Assembly: GCA_949357655.1 (NCBI GenBank)
Contig: CASHTG010000016.1
Location: 2,294,001 to 2,358,000 of the forward strand
DNA: 64,000 nt
Origin: Parascedosporium putredinis
Taxonomy: Eukaryota > Ascomycota > Sordariomycetes > Microascales > Microascaceae
Direction of reading: 5' to 3'
Shown here: positions 35,125 to 46,972 of the stretch, piece by piece
How positions within the stretch are numbered: the stretch's first letter is position 1
How the letters are laid out: each line of letters opens with the position of its first letter
Made by a program: the position numbers and the translations under genes
Notes under the pieces: generated by a model
Told to the model about the DNA's origin: nothing
The model's input: the letters and a program-made list of their open reading frames with translations, nothing else
Database searches by the model: none

Positions 35125-35894
35125 CCCCTGTTTCCTCCACGGTTGGAAAAGGCTGACAAGGGGTCGAATTTCGCAATCGACATCTCGAAGCCTTCCTCAC
35201 TTGTCGCAGAGTGCAAGAGCGAAAAGAGCGATGATGTGTGTGCGTCTGTGCCACATGGGAGCCCTCTTTCCGCAGCGGTGCCCCCATCCCTGCACCGTGA
35301 ATCCGGGACTGGATGTATTGATGGGATGTCATCAGGATCGGCGGAAATGGGGCACAGGGCAGAGGGTTTCAATGGTTTGGGGTTTCTGCGGCTGGGGGAG
35401 AAGAGGAAAAAGTGCAGTGGCTCGGGTGGTATCAGACAACGGTACCCGGGTACTGAGGTAACACCAAGGACAATAAAGGCCCTAAGGGTAAGGAGAAGAG
35501 GCTGATGATTCCTGGGGGCGGGAGCATGAGGGTGGAAATTTGGGAGGGAGAGAAGCGAAGAAGCGAAAGTAGACGTAAAGTCTGGTATGACAGCACTGAG
35601 AGTGCAGCACAAGTAAAATTGGCCATTTCGTGGGGAAGCGGGCCACTCACTGCCACACTCTTGTTCTTGGACGGAACATTGAATCAATTGATGACTTGCA
35701 GCGCGGCGAGCTAATCTCCCAACGTGTGGGTTGCACCTGGGCGGGATCAATTAAAGGGATTGATCAAAAGGGCTGGCTTGATTAATAGCGTCCACTCACA
35801 AAGCGGGAGCGTGAGGCTTTGATCGATTGAGTTTATCGATTTCGACGACGGAGTTGCCGCTGTCAGGCACTCCAATGGGGACAAGCCGGCACAA

Positions 35895-35958
35895 TAGATC
35901 CATAGATCCATGAGATCCTTAGATCCATCCATTCCATTGAGATCAATTGCATCCATCA
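35895..35958 (+). repeat. GATCCAT-type short repeat cluster
   Basis: Five closely spaced copies of (A)GATCCAT or GATCCTT, followed by GATCAATTGCATCCAT. A similar cluster in both orientations occurs at 48012-48082, with smaller ones near 38672 and 43734. Confidence 0.65.
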
Positions 35959-38671
35959 AGATTCTTTAACGGCATCGCCAGCGAGATCCGCCAAGATAAT
36001 CAGGGTTTTCGAATCAACTCGACGCAGCCAATGAATGGTGCATCGGGGAATCGCAATTCAAGGTTCCACGTTGATATCAATTGATGGATGATGCGATGAA
36101 CATAATCAACGTTGGGTTTCTTCCACTTCAAGTTCGACAAAGTAGAGATTATCGTGGGGGTTTTTTCGCCACCCAGAGCACTCAAGCACTGACATAGGGA
36201 ACGGCACGTTTCGGGGAAAAAAGGAAACACATGAGCCACGTCCTGGCCCATACCCGATCCTTCTTGACACTAAACCCAAGTGAAGAAAAAGAAAGGAAGA
36301 AAAACATCAGACAGGGTATTGAACGCAAAAATAGAACCAATGGACTCCCTAATACCATGTTGTCGATCACCGATAGTGGAAGTGGACACGGCAACACGGG
36401 TCTACGACTAAAAAGTATTGGTCTGTGAAGCACGGACAGGAGACTCGGAACAACATTGAACACCTCGACGGGATTACGGCATTGTCTACGAAGTATTTAC
36501 ATGCTCGCTCCACAACCGCAGATGCTACCAAGTACTAGACTCGACATTCAAAGTGGAAGAAAGATGGGGTAGTCAGAATCGGACATGGAGTGAACAGAGA
36601 AACAAACAATCCGACGGAACAGAATCGAATAGAAAGGAACAAAAGATAGTAGCAGCAGACATAGAGATTGAGGTCCAGTCGCGACGCAATCAGCATCATT
36701 CGTGTTTGTTCCCAAGGACGTCACCACGCTTGACCCCTGGAATTCGACTTGACGACGCCGCGAGGCTGTGAAGGGCGCCGGCCCATTTCGCCGGCCTGCT
36801 GAGTCGGGAAGGGGGGCGCCTTTGTGCAGACCCTGGTCGACCAACCCCAACACCAGACCTTTTCACGATCACGATCACGATCACACGAGCATCCAAGGCT
36901 AAGGTCGAGTTGACGATTGGTCTTGACGAATTTTTACCGCTTGAAGATAGCAGCATATCGTCATCGGATTTCTGTGGCGCTTTTTTTCTTTCTTTCTGTA
37001 CACGCAGTGCCTACCATGCGCCGCGTCCGCTTCGCTCCTTCGTGTTCCAACATCTTCCAAAAAGAGTTCAACAATGTGTGACACAATCCAGCAGACAAAG
37101 ATGACGGACTGCGCTTCGTATATCTCGTGAGGATGAGCGATGGGCGATGACATTCGTCTGCCCCCATTGGAGAGACTAGAGACTGAGATAAAATCACCAT
37201 GAACAGGAGACACACGGCAGAGCAGGAAGGAGGGGCTAGGCACTAGGATAGGCAAGACCAAAAGCTAACGCAGGCAATGCAAGCCACAACGTACCATATC
37301 GTGCAGTGCAGAGTGCATCATGGTTCCCAATCAGCCAACCTTTTGGTGTCTTGTCCTTCCCGAGCGCCGAAAACCCCTGCTCACACACCGAGATACACCT
37401 TTATCCTCCCCTTCCCTTTCTTTCCTCGCCCTTCCTCGTAGTTCTTAGCCGTTCCTCATGACCTCTATCAGACCTCCACCTTTGTTTCGGGCCGGGTGTT
37501 GCGACTTGCTACCTCTTGACGGGGGTGGCTGTCCAGAGTCGGTCGCGGCCTTGAGGGGTGGTGTTGGGACGGAGAGTTTTCCTCTCCCAGCGCGCGTCGC
37601 ACAAAAGGAGGATTGAAGGATCCCTTCTTCTGTCCATTCATGGAAACTCTCATGAGTTGATGGTGTCCTCGTGGAAAAAGAGGGAAAAAAAAAGAGATGG
37701 GAACAAAGAACACAACCGGCCATTGTTCTCCTACAAGCAGTCTCGAACACTCTAGCGTCAAGTAAGACTATTGGAGAGAGGACGAGAAAGCAACAACTGT
37801 AAAGGGAATATGGTGTATGTCTACAAAGGAAGCATCTGGATGCTGAGTGTCTGATGCACTGTATGACCCCGTCTTTGGGTCTTTGGGTCTTTGGCACAAA
37901 CCTCTTGCGGCCAAGACTTTTTCTCAGACGACGACTGTTGCCAACTTCGATCCACAATGAGAAAATCACAGATGAGATGGTTCAAATGCAGAGAAAGCTC
38001 CTACCATTCTTTCAGACCACTCGTTGAGAGAATTGGAAAGTGCATGCACAATACACTACAACTAGGACAAGCCAGGCCAGGTACGTACCCACCAGCCCCA
38101 GCCCTGCGTCTGCCGTTTTGGGACACAAGGGCTTCCATCCCTGTCCGCGCGCAGCAGCTGCGCCTTCCTCCCGCCTCTCCACATCTCTTGAAGTTGGAAG
38201 GTGATGATGGCAATGGTAATTCCGCTCCGCGTGCGCGAATTGGATATTGAATACGTCCCCTTTCCAAGTGGCTTCTCTTTACCTCAAACGGTGGAAGAGG
38301 AGGGGGGCAAGGAGGAATCAATCATGTGTGACGAGTTTTAGTTCTCTCTTTGCCCCCTTGGTTGACGAAATTCTTTTAGTCCAAGGCTGGAGCTGACGAG
38401 GCCGGAACATCCTCCGGGCCCTGATGCAGCCCATTTCCCTTGCACCCTTGCAATGAAATCCTTCCACCAGACCGCCCTCTCCAGCGTAGCACCAATGATG
38501 AGCAGATAGTTTCCAAGACGGCAAGCACGCACGCATCTCGAAAGGAAGGAAGAAGAAGAAAAAAGCCCGGCCCCTCCTGCGGCCGCTGGATTCGGCAATC
38601 GCCGTCGACGGCCTGGGCTGGTACATTGTTGTTCTTACGCGTCAATCTGTTCGGGCGGCGTATAGTGGTGC

Positions 38672-38721
38672 GTATGGATCGATGTATGGATGTATGGATC
38701 CATGGTGTGTGTGTGTGTGTG
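38672..38721 (+). repeat. GTATGGATC units followed by (GT)n
   Basis: Four ATGGATC/ATGGATG units ending in GGATCCATGG, directly joined to a (GT)8 run. The core is the reverse complement of the GATCCAT unit at 35.9 and 48.0 kb. Confidence 0.6.
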
Positions 38722-39001
38722 AATCGAATCCCCCGGCAAGGCGAGGCAAAAGTGCAAGCGTTGGAACGGAAGCAAGCCCGCGATGACTGCACGATCATCA
38801 CGCAACGAGCTGCACATGTCCCCCTGCAGACCCTGCCTTTTATTCCTTTCGTGCCTTTCGTACCTTTCACCTTCACTCTTCGACCCCCTCCACTAGGCTG
38901 GGACGGGCGTACGGTACGGTATGTCTTGAAGGAAAAGCATGAGGACAAAGGATAGGCGAATCAGTAGGAGATGAGGGGAGGAGAGGTGGGCGGGAGAGAG
39001 A

Positions 39002-39072
39002 GTTCCAAATTCCTAGATTCCCAAATTCGCCAAAGAAAGAATTCCCAGATTCCAAAATTCCAAAATTCCCAA
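39002..39072 (+). repeat. degenerate tandem array of ATTCCMAAA units
   Basis: Seven to eight imperfect 8-10 nt units of the type ATTCCCAAA/ATTCCAAA in 71 nt. It codes for nothing recognisable and lies inside the gene-poor region. Confidence 0.7.
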
Positions 39073-41397
39073 TCACGCATCCGTGACACCACCCAGGTAT
39101 GCGCCTAATCGCTCTTACGCCCGCTCGCCCTCCACTCAACTTTTAATAGGGAACACAATATGGAAAGAAGGCGAACCAGCTGAATCACGAATCTGCATCT
39201 TATCCGACAAGGAACCATTTGCGTGCCGCACTGCTCGGTGCGCAGAGCGGTCAGTCGCGATGTTGATGTCCGCCAATGAGGCGCTTGGCGCCCACTAGGC
39301 TCAACAGCGCCACGGTCCGCAAGGGAATCGAAAAACACTGCTGCGGGTTTGACACATCTATTAGCTTCATGTACGGAAAACGCCGTGGAAGGCGCCCCTT
39401 TTCTTTTTTTTTCCCCGAGATCCTCTTCCTCTCCCCAAGCAAGCATCGATAGATCCTGCGAAAAAGAAAAAAAGGACACGGACTGGCTCCGATTGACAAG
39501 ATGGCAAATTACAAAGGAACCTGGGCTTGGCCAAGAGATCGGCTTTTGCGAGTTGGGAAAGAAACCCGTAGTGTAGGAAGTAGGACTTGAGAAGCCATAG
39601 GACTAACACGCGGTCCTGCCTTTTTTTGGGGGCCGTGTAAGTTGGATTTCGAACCAATACATGTACCGCTACAATATCCATCGGCGAATTAAGAAGAGTT
39701 TGGAGGTTCCAGTACCTAAGAACGCGCGGTAGGTCTTGCGGACCTACGTTCAAATCCTTTTCCCAAATTTATCTCCTCGCCGAGGCGATAACAAAGGAGG
39801 ACCTGGGCGTATCGTATCATGTAGCGAAATATTCGTACCCTCTCATAGCATTTTATTTTGTAAGTTTCATAGAAATCGTGTTGCTGAAGGGGAGTGGATC
39901 TGGAGACATGTGATAATCATCCTAAGCCCGCCTTGCCAAAAGCAAACATCAAGAAGCTGAAGTTGAAGCATCCAAAGAGGAAAGGTATCAATGGTGTGAG
40001 CAGGACAGGGCAGGACAGGGTGGGGCAGGCCGCCCGAGTGCTTGGGTTTGCCGGCGGCGCTGGGTCTGTCTCGCTTCCCGCTTCCCGCCTCCCGCCGCTG
40101 ACGGCCGGCCCAACTTAAAAAAACTCGGGCCTCTGACTCGCCGCGGGGTGGTCTACGCTTCTTTACCTTCTAATTAATTACCCTCCGCTCTTAGATCTTT
40201 GATTCTAGGGGATTTTCTTTTAAGGTTTGGCCCTCTTTTGGGGGCAACGCGAACGGGATGAAATCGAGCGGCGGATTGGGGCTCAAGTTCCCCCACTGGA
40301 CCAGATCTCGAACATGAAAAAGTTATTTCCAAGACCATGCAAGCCTCAACATTGGAGAGAAGAAAGAGCAAGGGGAAAAATGATTGATCTGCAGGAAGAT
40401 GATTGTGAGACTGCACGTCTCGAGGCCACAGGAGATACATCAGTCGCAGCTGGTAGTCCACCGCACATCCTTAGGAAACATGAACTGGTCGAGGCAAGCC
40501 ACAGCGGCGAAAGTGCTTGCGTCCCGTTGGCGAGGAAGGTGACGCGGCCGGTTGTGCTGCTCGCGGTAAAGGATTTCTTCAATATTTTTGCGATTCCTAA
40601 ATCTCCATGTATGCAGGTTCTGGAGGCAAAGAGATCCGATTTTAGAATAAAACCTCATCGATTGCTATTCTTACCATCAAGGTCTTATCCGCGCCCTTGC
40701 CTTCAAAACTGGTCAATTTCACGTCTGATCAGGTACAAAGGTGACATGCGGACAAAGACAATCACTTTTAGGGTTATTATTGTGAGCTCGGTTCTTCGTT
40801 GGGTTCGTGGCAGAGCTCTGGCCGGCTTGTTCCTTTCTTTCATGCGACGTTCCCGTGGCGGAGTACAACGATGTGACTTTTCCCATTGCTGGTCCGCTGC
40901 GCTTCAGGGTAGGTACCTCTCGAGGACAAGGGAGGGTAAGGGGACTGCTAAGAATATCCCAAGCCCCTTGTAGGTGGCCTCTGGGATCGACAGGATGGTG
41001 CGCTCAAGGCATTCTTCTCCCGTGCCCCGTCGCTTCTCATAACAACTGAACCTCCAGTTTCTTGAATTTGCCTGTGAAGGAAAAGGCCGGGCCATATCAG
41101 GAATCTATTATTATTACACGGCGTTCCAAACTTGGGATCCACAGAAGCCGTGTCCTGGGGATGTAGGGTAATAACGCCAAGTAGAAGAAGTAAGCAGAGA
41201 AACTGAAGTACCCCCGTCCACACAGTTCTTCAGGGAGGCCATGGAGAGAGAGGGCTGGGTGGAGTTTCAACATACCTCTCCGATTTGGTCTCGCCCACAA
41301 TCTCGGGCTCCCTCCAGGATTATTATTTTCCGATTCTCTGGGCCTTGGAGAGGCGAAGATCCTTTCCGTCACAGCCTTGCTCGACACCCTCTCGTCG

Positions 41398-41414
41398 AAA
41401 AAAAAAAAAAAAAA
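41398..41414 (+). repeat. A17 homopolymer
   Basis: Seventeen A in the gene-poor region, with AGAGAGG directly downstream. Confidence 0.8.
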
Positions 41415-44400
41415 GAGAGGCACAACACCAAGCCATCTTCTTTCCGACATGTACTTGAAACCAGGCCAAAGTCATTTCCACCTGCACCTTTATTCCATAC
41501 TCTCTTTATGACATGAAGAACCAAAATTAAAACACGATCCTACCAAAAATATCCCTTTGGAAAACGGACGTGACCGATAGTCTGCCCTTTTTTCCTGTTC
41601 ATGCCACGGCGGCCGCCCTCTCAATCTTTGGACCTAGGGTGATTGTAAATGTATGGCCAAAGGACTCGTCTTCTTGCCTCTCGCCGCATCTTGTGTTGCC
41701 TTTTGAGGGAGAGCTGTGAGGCAAAGGGACAGGATCAGGTAAGATTGAGAGAGAGAAAACGGGTACGAAAAAGGGGAAAAATTCGTTGGTCAGCCAGACC
41801 AAAGAGATTCGGATCATCATTCGTCCTAGGTTAGTGGACTTGTAGACAGCACGCCGTGATTGATAATCAAGCCAAAATTCCCTTTCTCTCTGAAGCTATC
41901 ATGATGGGCTTGTCATCCTAAAACCGCCGTGGATTACAAACCGCCCCGGGGTTGGTGACGCGAACAACAAAAAGCAGAGCCAGAGGCAGGGTAGAAAAGA
42001 AAGTGGCATGCAAATCATCCATCCAAAAAAAAAAACCTCCTCGGGTTCGTCATCGCGAGCCTCGCGCGCCGGGAGGGTGAGCCCAGGAATTCTTCCACTT
42101 CGTGCCAATGACCACCCTGACAATGGTCACAAACAGAACTAGCGGCCACCACACCCGCACCCAAGCCCGCGCTAGAGAGGCTCTTGAGAGGGTCACTCGG
42201 TCGTTACAACCCCAGCAAAGTGGCTCAGCAAGTCCAATGGTCTTCTCCCCACGCCCCCTCCGGGTCCATCTCCCACCCCACCCCTCCTTTCTCTTTATGT
42301 CTTGTGCTTCTTTCCAAGAGCACTCCCCATACAGCTGGGAGGCAGCGATCTCGTTGGCTTAGAGGCGGGGTGTGAGTCGTTTTGTTTTGGGGAGGGGTTC
42401 CTTCTTTCTCGTCTCTCTTGGCTGCTCTGGCCACTCCTGGGGGAGGGTTTTTCCTTGGCCGCCGCCGACTGGACTGATGCATGATGGATGCAGGTGGTGC
42501 TTGGCGGCGAGTTGAGGAAATGAGTTTAGTGTCGTCTCGGGAGACGTGCAGGTATGATTCATAGGCCGACCCGGCCCATCCTCGAGCAAGATGAGAGAAA
42601 TTGAGAATGGAGAGAGAGAGCATATGGGAGGTGCCAAAATAATGAAAGAAGTTGACTCGAACCGGGAAGAATCGAGGTCATTTGGTAGCGGCTATCGGAC
42701 AAACTTCACTTGGCGTCACTTTATCTAGTTTAAGCTACCTTCCTCCACCCGTCATCTTGCCGATGCCCGGCCTCGGTCTCCGTGCCCAGGGCGGATGGCG
42801 GATCGTGGAGAGCACCGGGCACGCAAGAGAAGCAAATAATAGGAAGGGAAAGAAAAAGAAAAAACAAGGAATGGCCCTGTCCGGAAAACGGGCGGGCGTG
42901 GGGTGGGAAGGGGGATCAGGAAACAAGCAAACTCGAGACGAGACGAGACGAGAGTGGCGAGATGGGGGCCGTCAGCCCTAAGGCACCCATCAAATCTATC
43001 AATGATGTTTCGAGGTCCCTTTAACTCACTGACGCTGGGGGTCTAGCAGCAAACAAGGGGGTGGGGAAAAGTGGCAGAGAGAAAAAGACATGGAGAGACC
43101 GGAGGGAAAGCACGGATCCTCCTAGGCAAAAGGGAAAGAAACATTCTTTTTGCTTCAATGCTGGCTTGAATTTGGTTTTGGGGGTGAGCGACATTGATGG
43201 AACTCGGCATGGAGCACCGAGGGAGGACCCCCGATTCTCCTTCGCCGAGCGAAAACGGGGACACCCGACTGGTCACTTGTTCCAGCCCTAAAAGGCGGGC
43301 GATCAGTCCAGGCAGCACTCGCCAAGGATTTCAATCCCTCCCCCGGGCCTGCAGAGGCGACATGCAGGATGAACCCTCTCCCTTTTTTCGTCTTGCCCTT
43401 GGACGACTTGGAAGGATACACACTATTGATCACTTTGTCTCCTTGCGACCGTGGGCCTTTCCGTCTCCTTCTCCAGTCGATGGCCGACCACCCGGCCCCG
43501 CTTGTCCCAGTTCATTTCTCCGCGAAAAGTGTTTCTGCCTCCGGGGCCACACGCCCCTCTTCCCTCGTGCCTGCCTGGGTTTCCTGAGGCCATTTAGGAA
43601 AGGCCGCCGTGTTAGCGTCTGACGCAACTTGAACAGAATTCCCCAGGGAGCGAATAGGACCACAGTCTAGGACCAAGACCGGTGCCGTCTGTAGGACGAG
43701 ACCACTTGCAGTCTCACACCCTTGACCTCATCAAATCGATCCATCCATCAATCCATCCTCTATGTTTCCCTTTGACGTCGCTGCCATGTTTCCAAGGACA
43801 AAAACGTGGAAGAGAAGGAAGGGAAAAATGTCCCTGCCTGATTCGCCTCAGGTGCTCTTGTCCCCCGTCCCCCACTGTGCTGCCTATCGCATCGCGGGGT
43901 TGAATCAAGAAGATGCAGAAAGAACAATTCAATTGATGAAGCGGTTTCATCGCTTCTGACTGGCCCAACCCAAATTCCTTTCCCAATCCTTTTGTCAAGC
44001 GGAAGAATATCCAAAAAGTCGCGCGATGAGGTGAGTGGCCACGAGCGTGGGCACACCTTCCCGGTGGGGAAGGGCGTGTGGGCGTGGAACATTGAAAGTT
44101 GATTTTTGGGTGATGGTCTTCCCTCCCCGAATTTTGAAATTTCGGGGTGTCTGTCGCGATTTTGCTTTTTTGAGTTTTTGACGACTTTGCCCAGTCTCGG
44201 ATTTCTTTTATTCCTTTTTCGCCAGCCTTGGACTGTCGCCAGACTTTCACGATTTAGCTAGCGCAATTGATGGCCTTTGATTTTTGTTCATTCCATCCTT
44301 CTAACTTGACGGCTATTTTTTTCTTGTTCTTTTTCATTGTCCCTCTTCCTCTCTTCCTTCAGGGTTAATTTTGGTTTCCCTCTTTTCATTGTTTGGCTCG

Positions 44401-45098
44401 TCATCAATGTTGATCGAGATGATTCTTCTGGGCTGCCTCTGGGAAGCAAAACTCGAATCCTACGGGGGCTTGACGGGAGGGAGAAGAAGCTCTGCGCCGC
44501 AAAAACACACTTTGCCATTGAGTAAAAAAAGACAGAAACGACACGGCATTGTCAATTGCAAGGGCAAAATCAGAAGGGCAAAGGCGACAAAGGCGCAATC
44601 TGTCCTGGCTCCACCCAGTTGTAAGCCAATCAGATGACGGCTGGTTCGCCCACACCACACACACCCCTTCGTCCGTCCTCTTTACAATGGGAGGTGGGAA
44701 AGGTACCACTGAAACCAGCAGTGTAGTCTGGTTTTTGTTAGTGGCCACAGGCCAACTCTGCAAAGTCGGCGAAGTTCTGGCAAAGTAGCCACACACCCCC
44801 TGGTCCTGGGATGCCTGTGCCCAGGTCCCGTCCACGCTGCATGGGCCACCCTCCCAACTTGCACACCCCTGGCATCTTTTTCTTGAGGGTGGGTGCACAG
44901 CACTGAGCAGCCACCACTAGCGTCCGTCTGCCTGCCTGGGGGAAGCACTGAAAGTTGAGCAGAAGGGCCCACTGCACTCCATCATTGCCCGCCAGCCAGC
45001 ACAGGGATTGCTTGCTCTGCCACCTTCTGGCACTGGGACCCGTCAACGTTGAACTACTACGCTCCCCCTGTCAGTGAGTCGGGAGTGAGTGCATGGCT

Positions 45099-45104
45099 TA
45101 TAAA
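45099..45104 (+). promoter_or_regulatory. TATA box of the 45.7 kb gene
   Basis: Consensus TATAAA, followed by CT-rich sequence without any ATG until the start codon at 45700. The spacing (about 600 bp) implies a long leader. Confidence 0.6.
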
Positions 45105-45699
45105 CCTTCTTCGATCTCCCACTCTTTTCTTTTTCCCTTCTTGTATTATTCGACATCTGCACCTTCCCATCCACTTGCATACCATAGAGGACTACAAGTA
45201 CTCGTTTCCAAACACACTCCTACTTTTCCCTTGCGACCCTTGTGCTTCGGACTCTTTTTTCCACGCCCTTGTCTGCTACTCGCACGCCCCCTTTTCACCT
45301 TTCAACGCCTCTGCCTCTACCTCTCTCTCTCTCTCTCACACTCTCTCCCGACTCACATCGACGCTAGCTCCTGCATACACTTCAGATACATAACACACAC
45401 TCGCATATATATTTCCTCCTTCCCCGGACACTCACCTCCTACCCTTGACCTCTTCTTCTCTTTCATCCAACATCTCGACACACACAAGAGAGACTCAACT
45501 ACAACAAGACACTCTTCAGTCAGGCTACCTGACAACCACTCTCGCTCTTGCTTCGGCATCGGCCATCCACCTTGGGCACTTTAGCAAATCTCGCCCACCC
45601 AGCTCGGTTACCAGTCCGAGACTCCTCTCCTTGTCCGGTCCACCACCTACCCAGCCATCACCACAAAGGGTTCCCTTCGGACCCCCTCCCACAGCAACA

Positions 45700-46972
45700 A
45701 TGTGCACCAGCGACATCTACCGCTCCATCGGCCACGACGGTGTCCACCGCGAGACCCGTGAGATTCACCGCTGCACCGCCTTCAAGCGCGGTATCCCTTG
45801 CGACCCCATCGTCTACAGGCATCCCGTCGCCGCTCCTCGTCCTACAGTCACTCCCTCTCCAGCTTCCTCCGTGGGCCACTCGGCACCCGTGGACATCCCC
45901 AACCCCTCACCCCGCTACTCCTCGACCGGTGCCTACTTCCTCCTTCTCCTCGCCTGACGCCTGGCCAAAACACGCCCGTCACCTATCACACATCCGACTC
46001 CGAGGGTGACCGCTCCGCAGCGTCCTCGTCAGCCTCTCGCGAGAAGCGGAGGCCCAGGAGGCCCAGCGTGTACGTCAGCAGCGCTCCTCCCCACATTGTC
46101 GAGGCGGCGTCCTCGCCCACGACCACCCGTCGTCGCACCTCCACCTCGTACCACCACTCGAGCAAGCCTTCCACCGGCAGCAGCAGCACCGCATCGTCAT
46201 TGTCGAGGCGCCGCCCACCTCGCGCACGCCTCCCCAGGCCTTTGACGCTCCACGCACCGCTCCCTCTTCGCCCTCCTTCCCCTCCATCCCCGCGGGCGAG
46301 GATAACCTCCGCTACCGGCCCGTGATTGTGGACGAGCGGCCGCGCGAGAGCAGGGACAGGGACAGCAAGCACCACCACCAGCGTGTCCGCATCGAGGTGC
46401 CCGGTTCCGGCCTCGAGGTGCCCTCTGGCTCGGCGGCCCACCACCAGTCCCAGCGCCAGTCGAGCGGTGGACACAGGCGCCAGGCCTCGGACGGCTCGCA
46501 CCGGTCGCGTGGATCCTCTGGCCACAACAGCGGCACCAGCGACGAGGAGAGGCGCCACCGACGACGTGAGAAGGAGCGCGCCGAGGCCCAGGCCGAGGCC
46601 CAGGAGGAGGCTCGCCGGCAGAAGAGGAGTCTCGCATTGCCCAGGCCAACCTCAAGATCTCTCTGCGCCCTACCCAGCCTCTCTCCTCGCGGCGCCCGGC
46701 GCCCGCCCCCGTCTACATCCGCCCCACGGTAGACCTCCCGGCTACCGCAGGCCTCGGACTCGTCTCTCCTCCCGCGGAGCCCGTGGTGATTTCAAGCCTT
46801 GGGCCCCCGCCCCGCGCCCGTCATCATCGACGACGAGGACGACGAGGAGAATGAGGAGGCGAGGGAGCAGAGGCTTCGGGAGAGGATGATGCCGCATAGG
46901 CGTGCTACCATTGGCGCGGGGAGCAGGCGGCACCGCGTCGAGTACCAAGACGGCATGTACAGGCTAGAGTAA
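45700..46972 (+). CDS. unrecognised low-complexity protein, N-terminus MCTSDIYRSIG
   Basis: I do not recognise a known domain. The protein is about 425 residues. A small N-terminal block looks conserved-type and cysteine-bearing (MCTSDIYRSIGHDGVHRETR, then EIHRCTAFKRGIPCDPIVYR). Ser/Pro/Thr-rich sequence follows, then a short hydrophobic block (HRIVIVEAPPTSR, LRYRPVIVDERPRE), a highly charged Arg/His/Glu segment likely to form a coiled coil (RRREKERAEAQAEAQEEARR), and an ending APVIIDDEDDEENEEAREQR with YQDGMYRLE before TAA 46970-46972. The frame must be repaired at about 45933, 46165-46195, 46627-46628 and twice in the C-runs 46804-46813. All fit missing bases. The repeated 'VIVDE/VIIDDE' phrases after each repair argue that the reading is right. 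A nuclear or scaffold role is only a guess. No intron is needed. Confidence 0.75.

Larger units (their letters stand above)
31106..45699. other. 14.6 kb gene-poor region
   Basis: No frame in this stretch combines an ATG, a recognisable domain and plausible introns. Many open frames up to about 250 codons exist, but they follow base composition (Ser/Pro/Arg-rich in the purine block) and many begin at TTG, CTG or GTG. Contents that can be supported: a purine-biased block (about 32.2-34.6 kb), short repeat clusters, A-runs, and the promoter plus leader of the next gene at the right end. Base composition is not the extreme AT-richness expected for RIP-mutated transposons. Given the frameshift rate in this sequence, small or fast-evolving genes may have been missed. 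Confidence 0.5.

Noticed and set aside
34995..35750. 251-codon minus-strand open frame in the gene-poor region
   Set aside because: Starts and runs through an AAAG microsatellite, Ser/Pro-rich without recognisable family features.
39640..39770. tRNA-like words (GTTCAAATCC on plus, GGTTCGAAATCC on minus) and a TAGGTC/GACCTA hairpin
   Set aside because: No matching acceptor or anticodon arms could be folded around them, so no tRNA gene is called.
40227..40973. 248-codon plus-strand open frame
   Set aside because: Begins at TTG, no domain and no intron signals; kept only as a possibility if transcripts are found.
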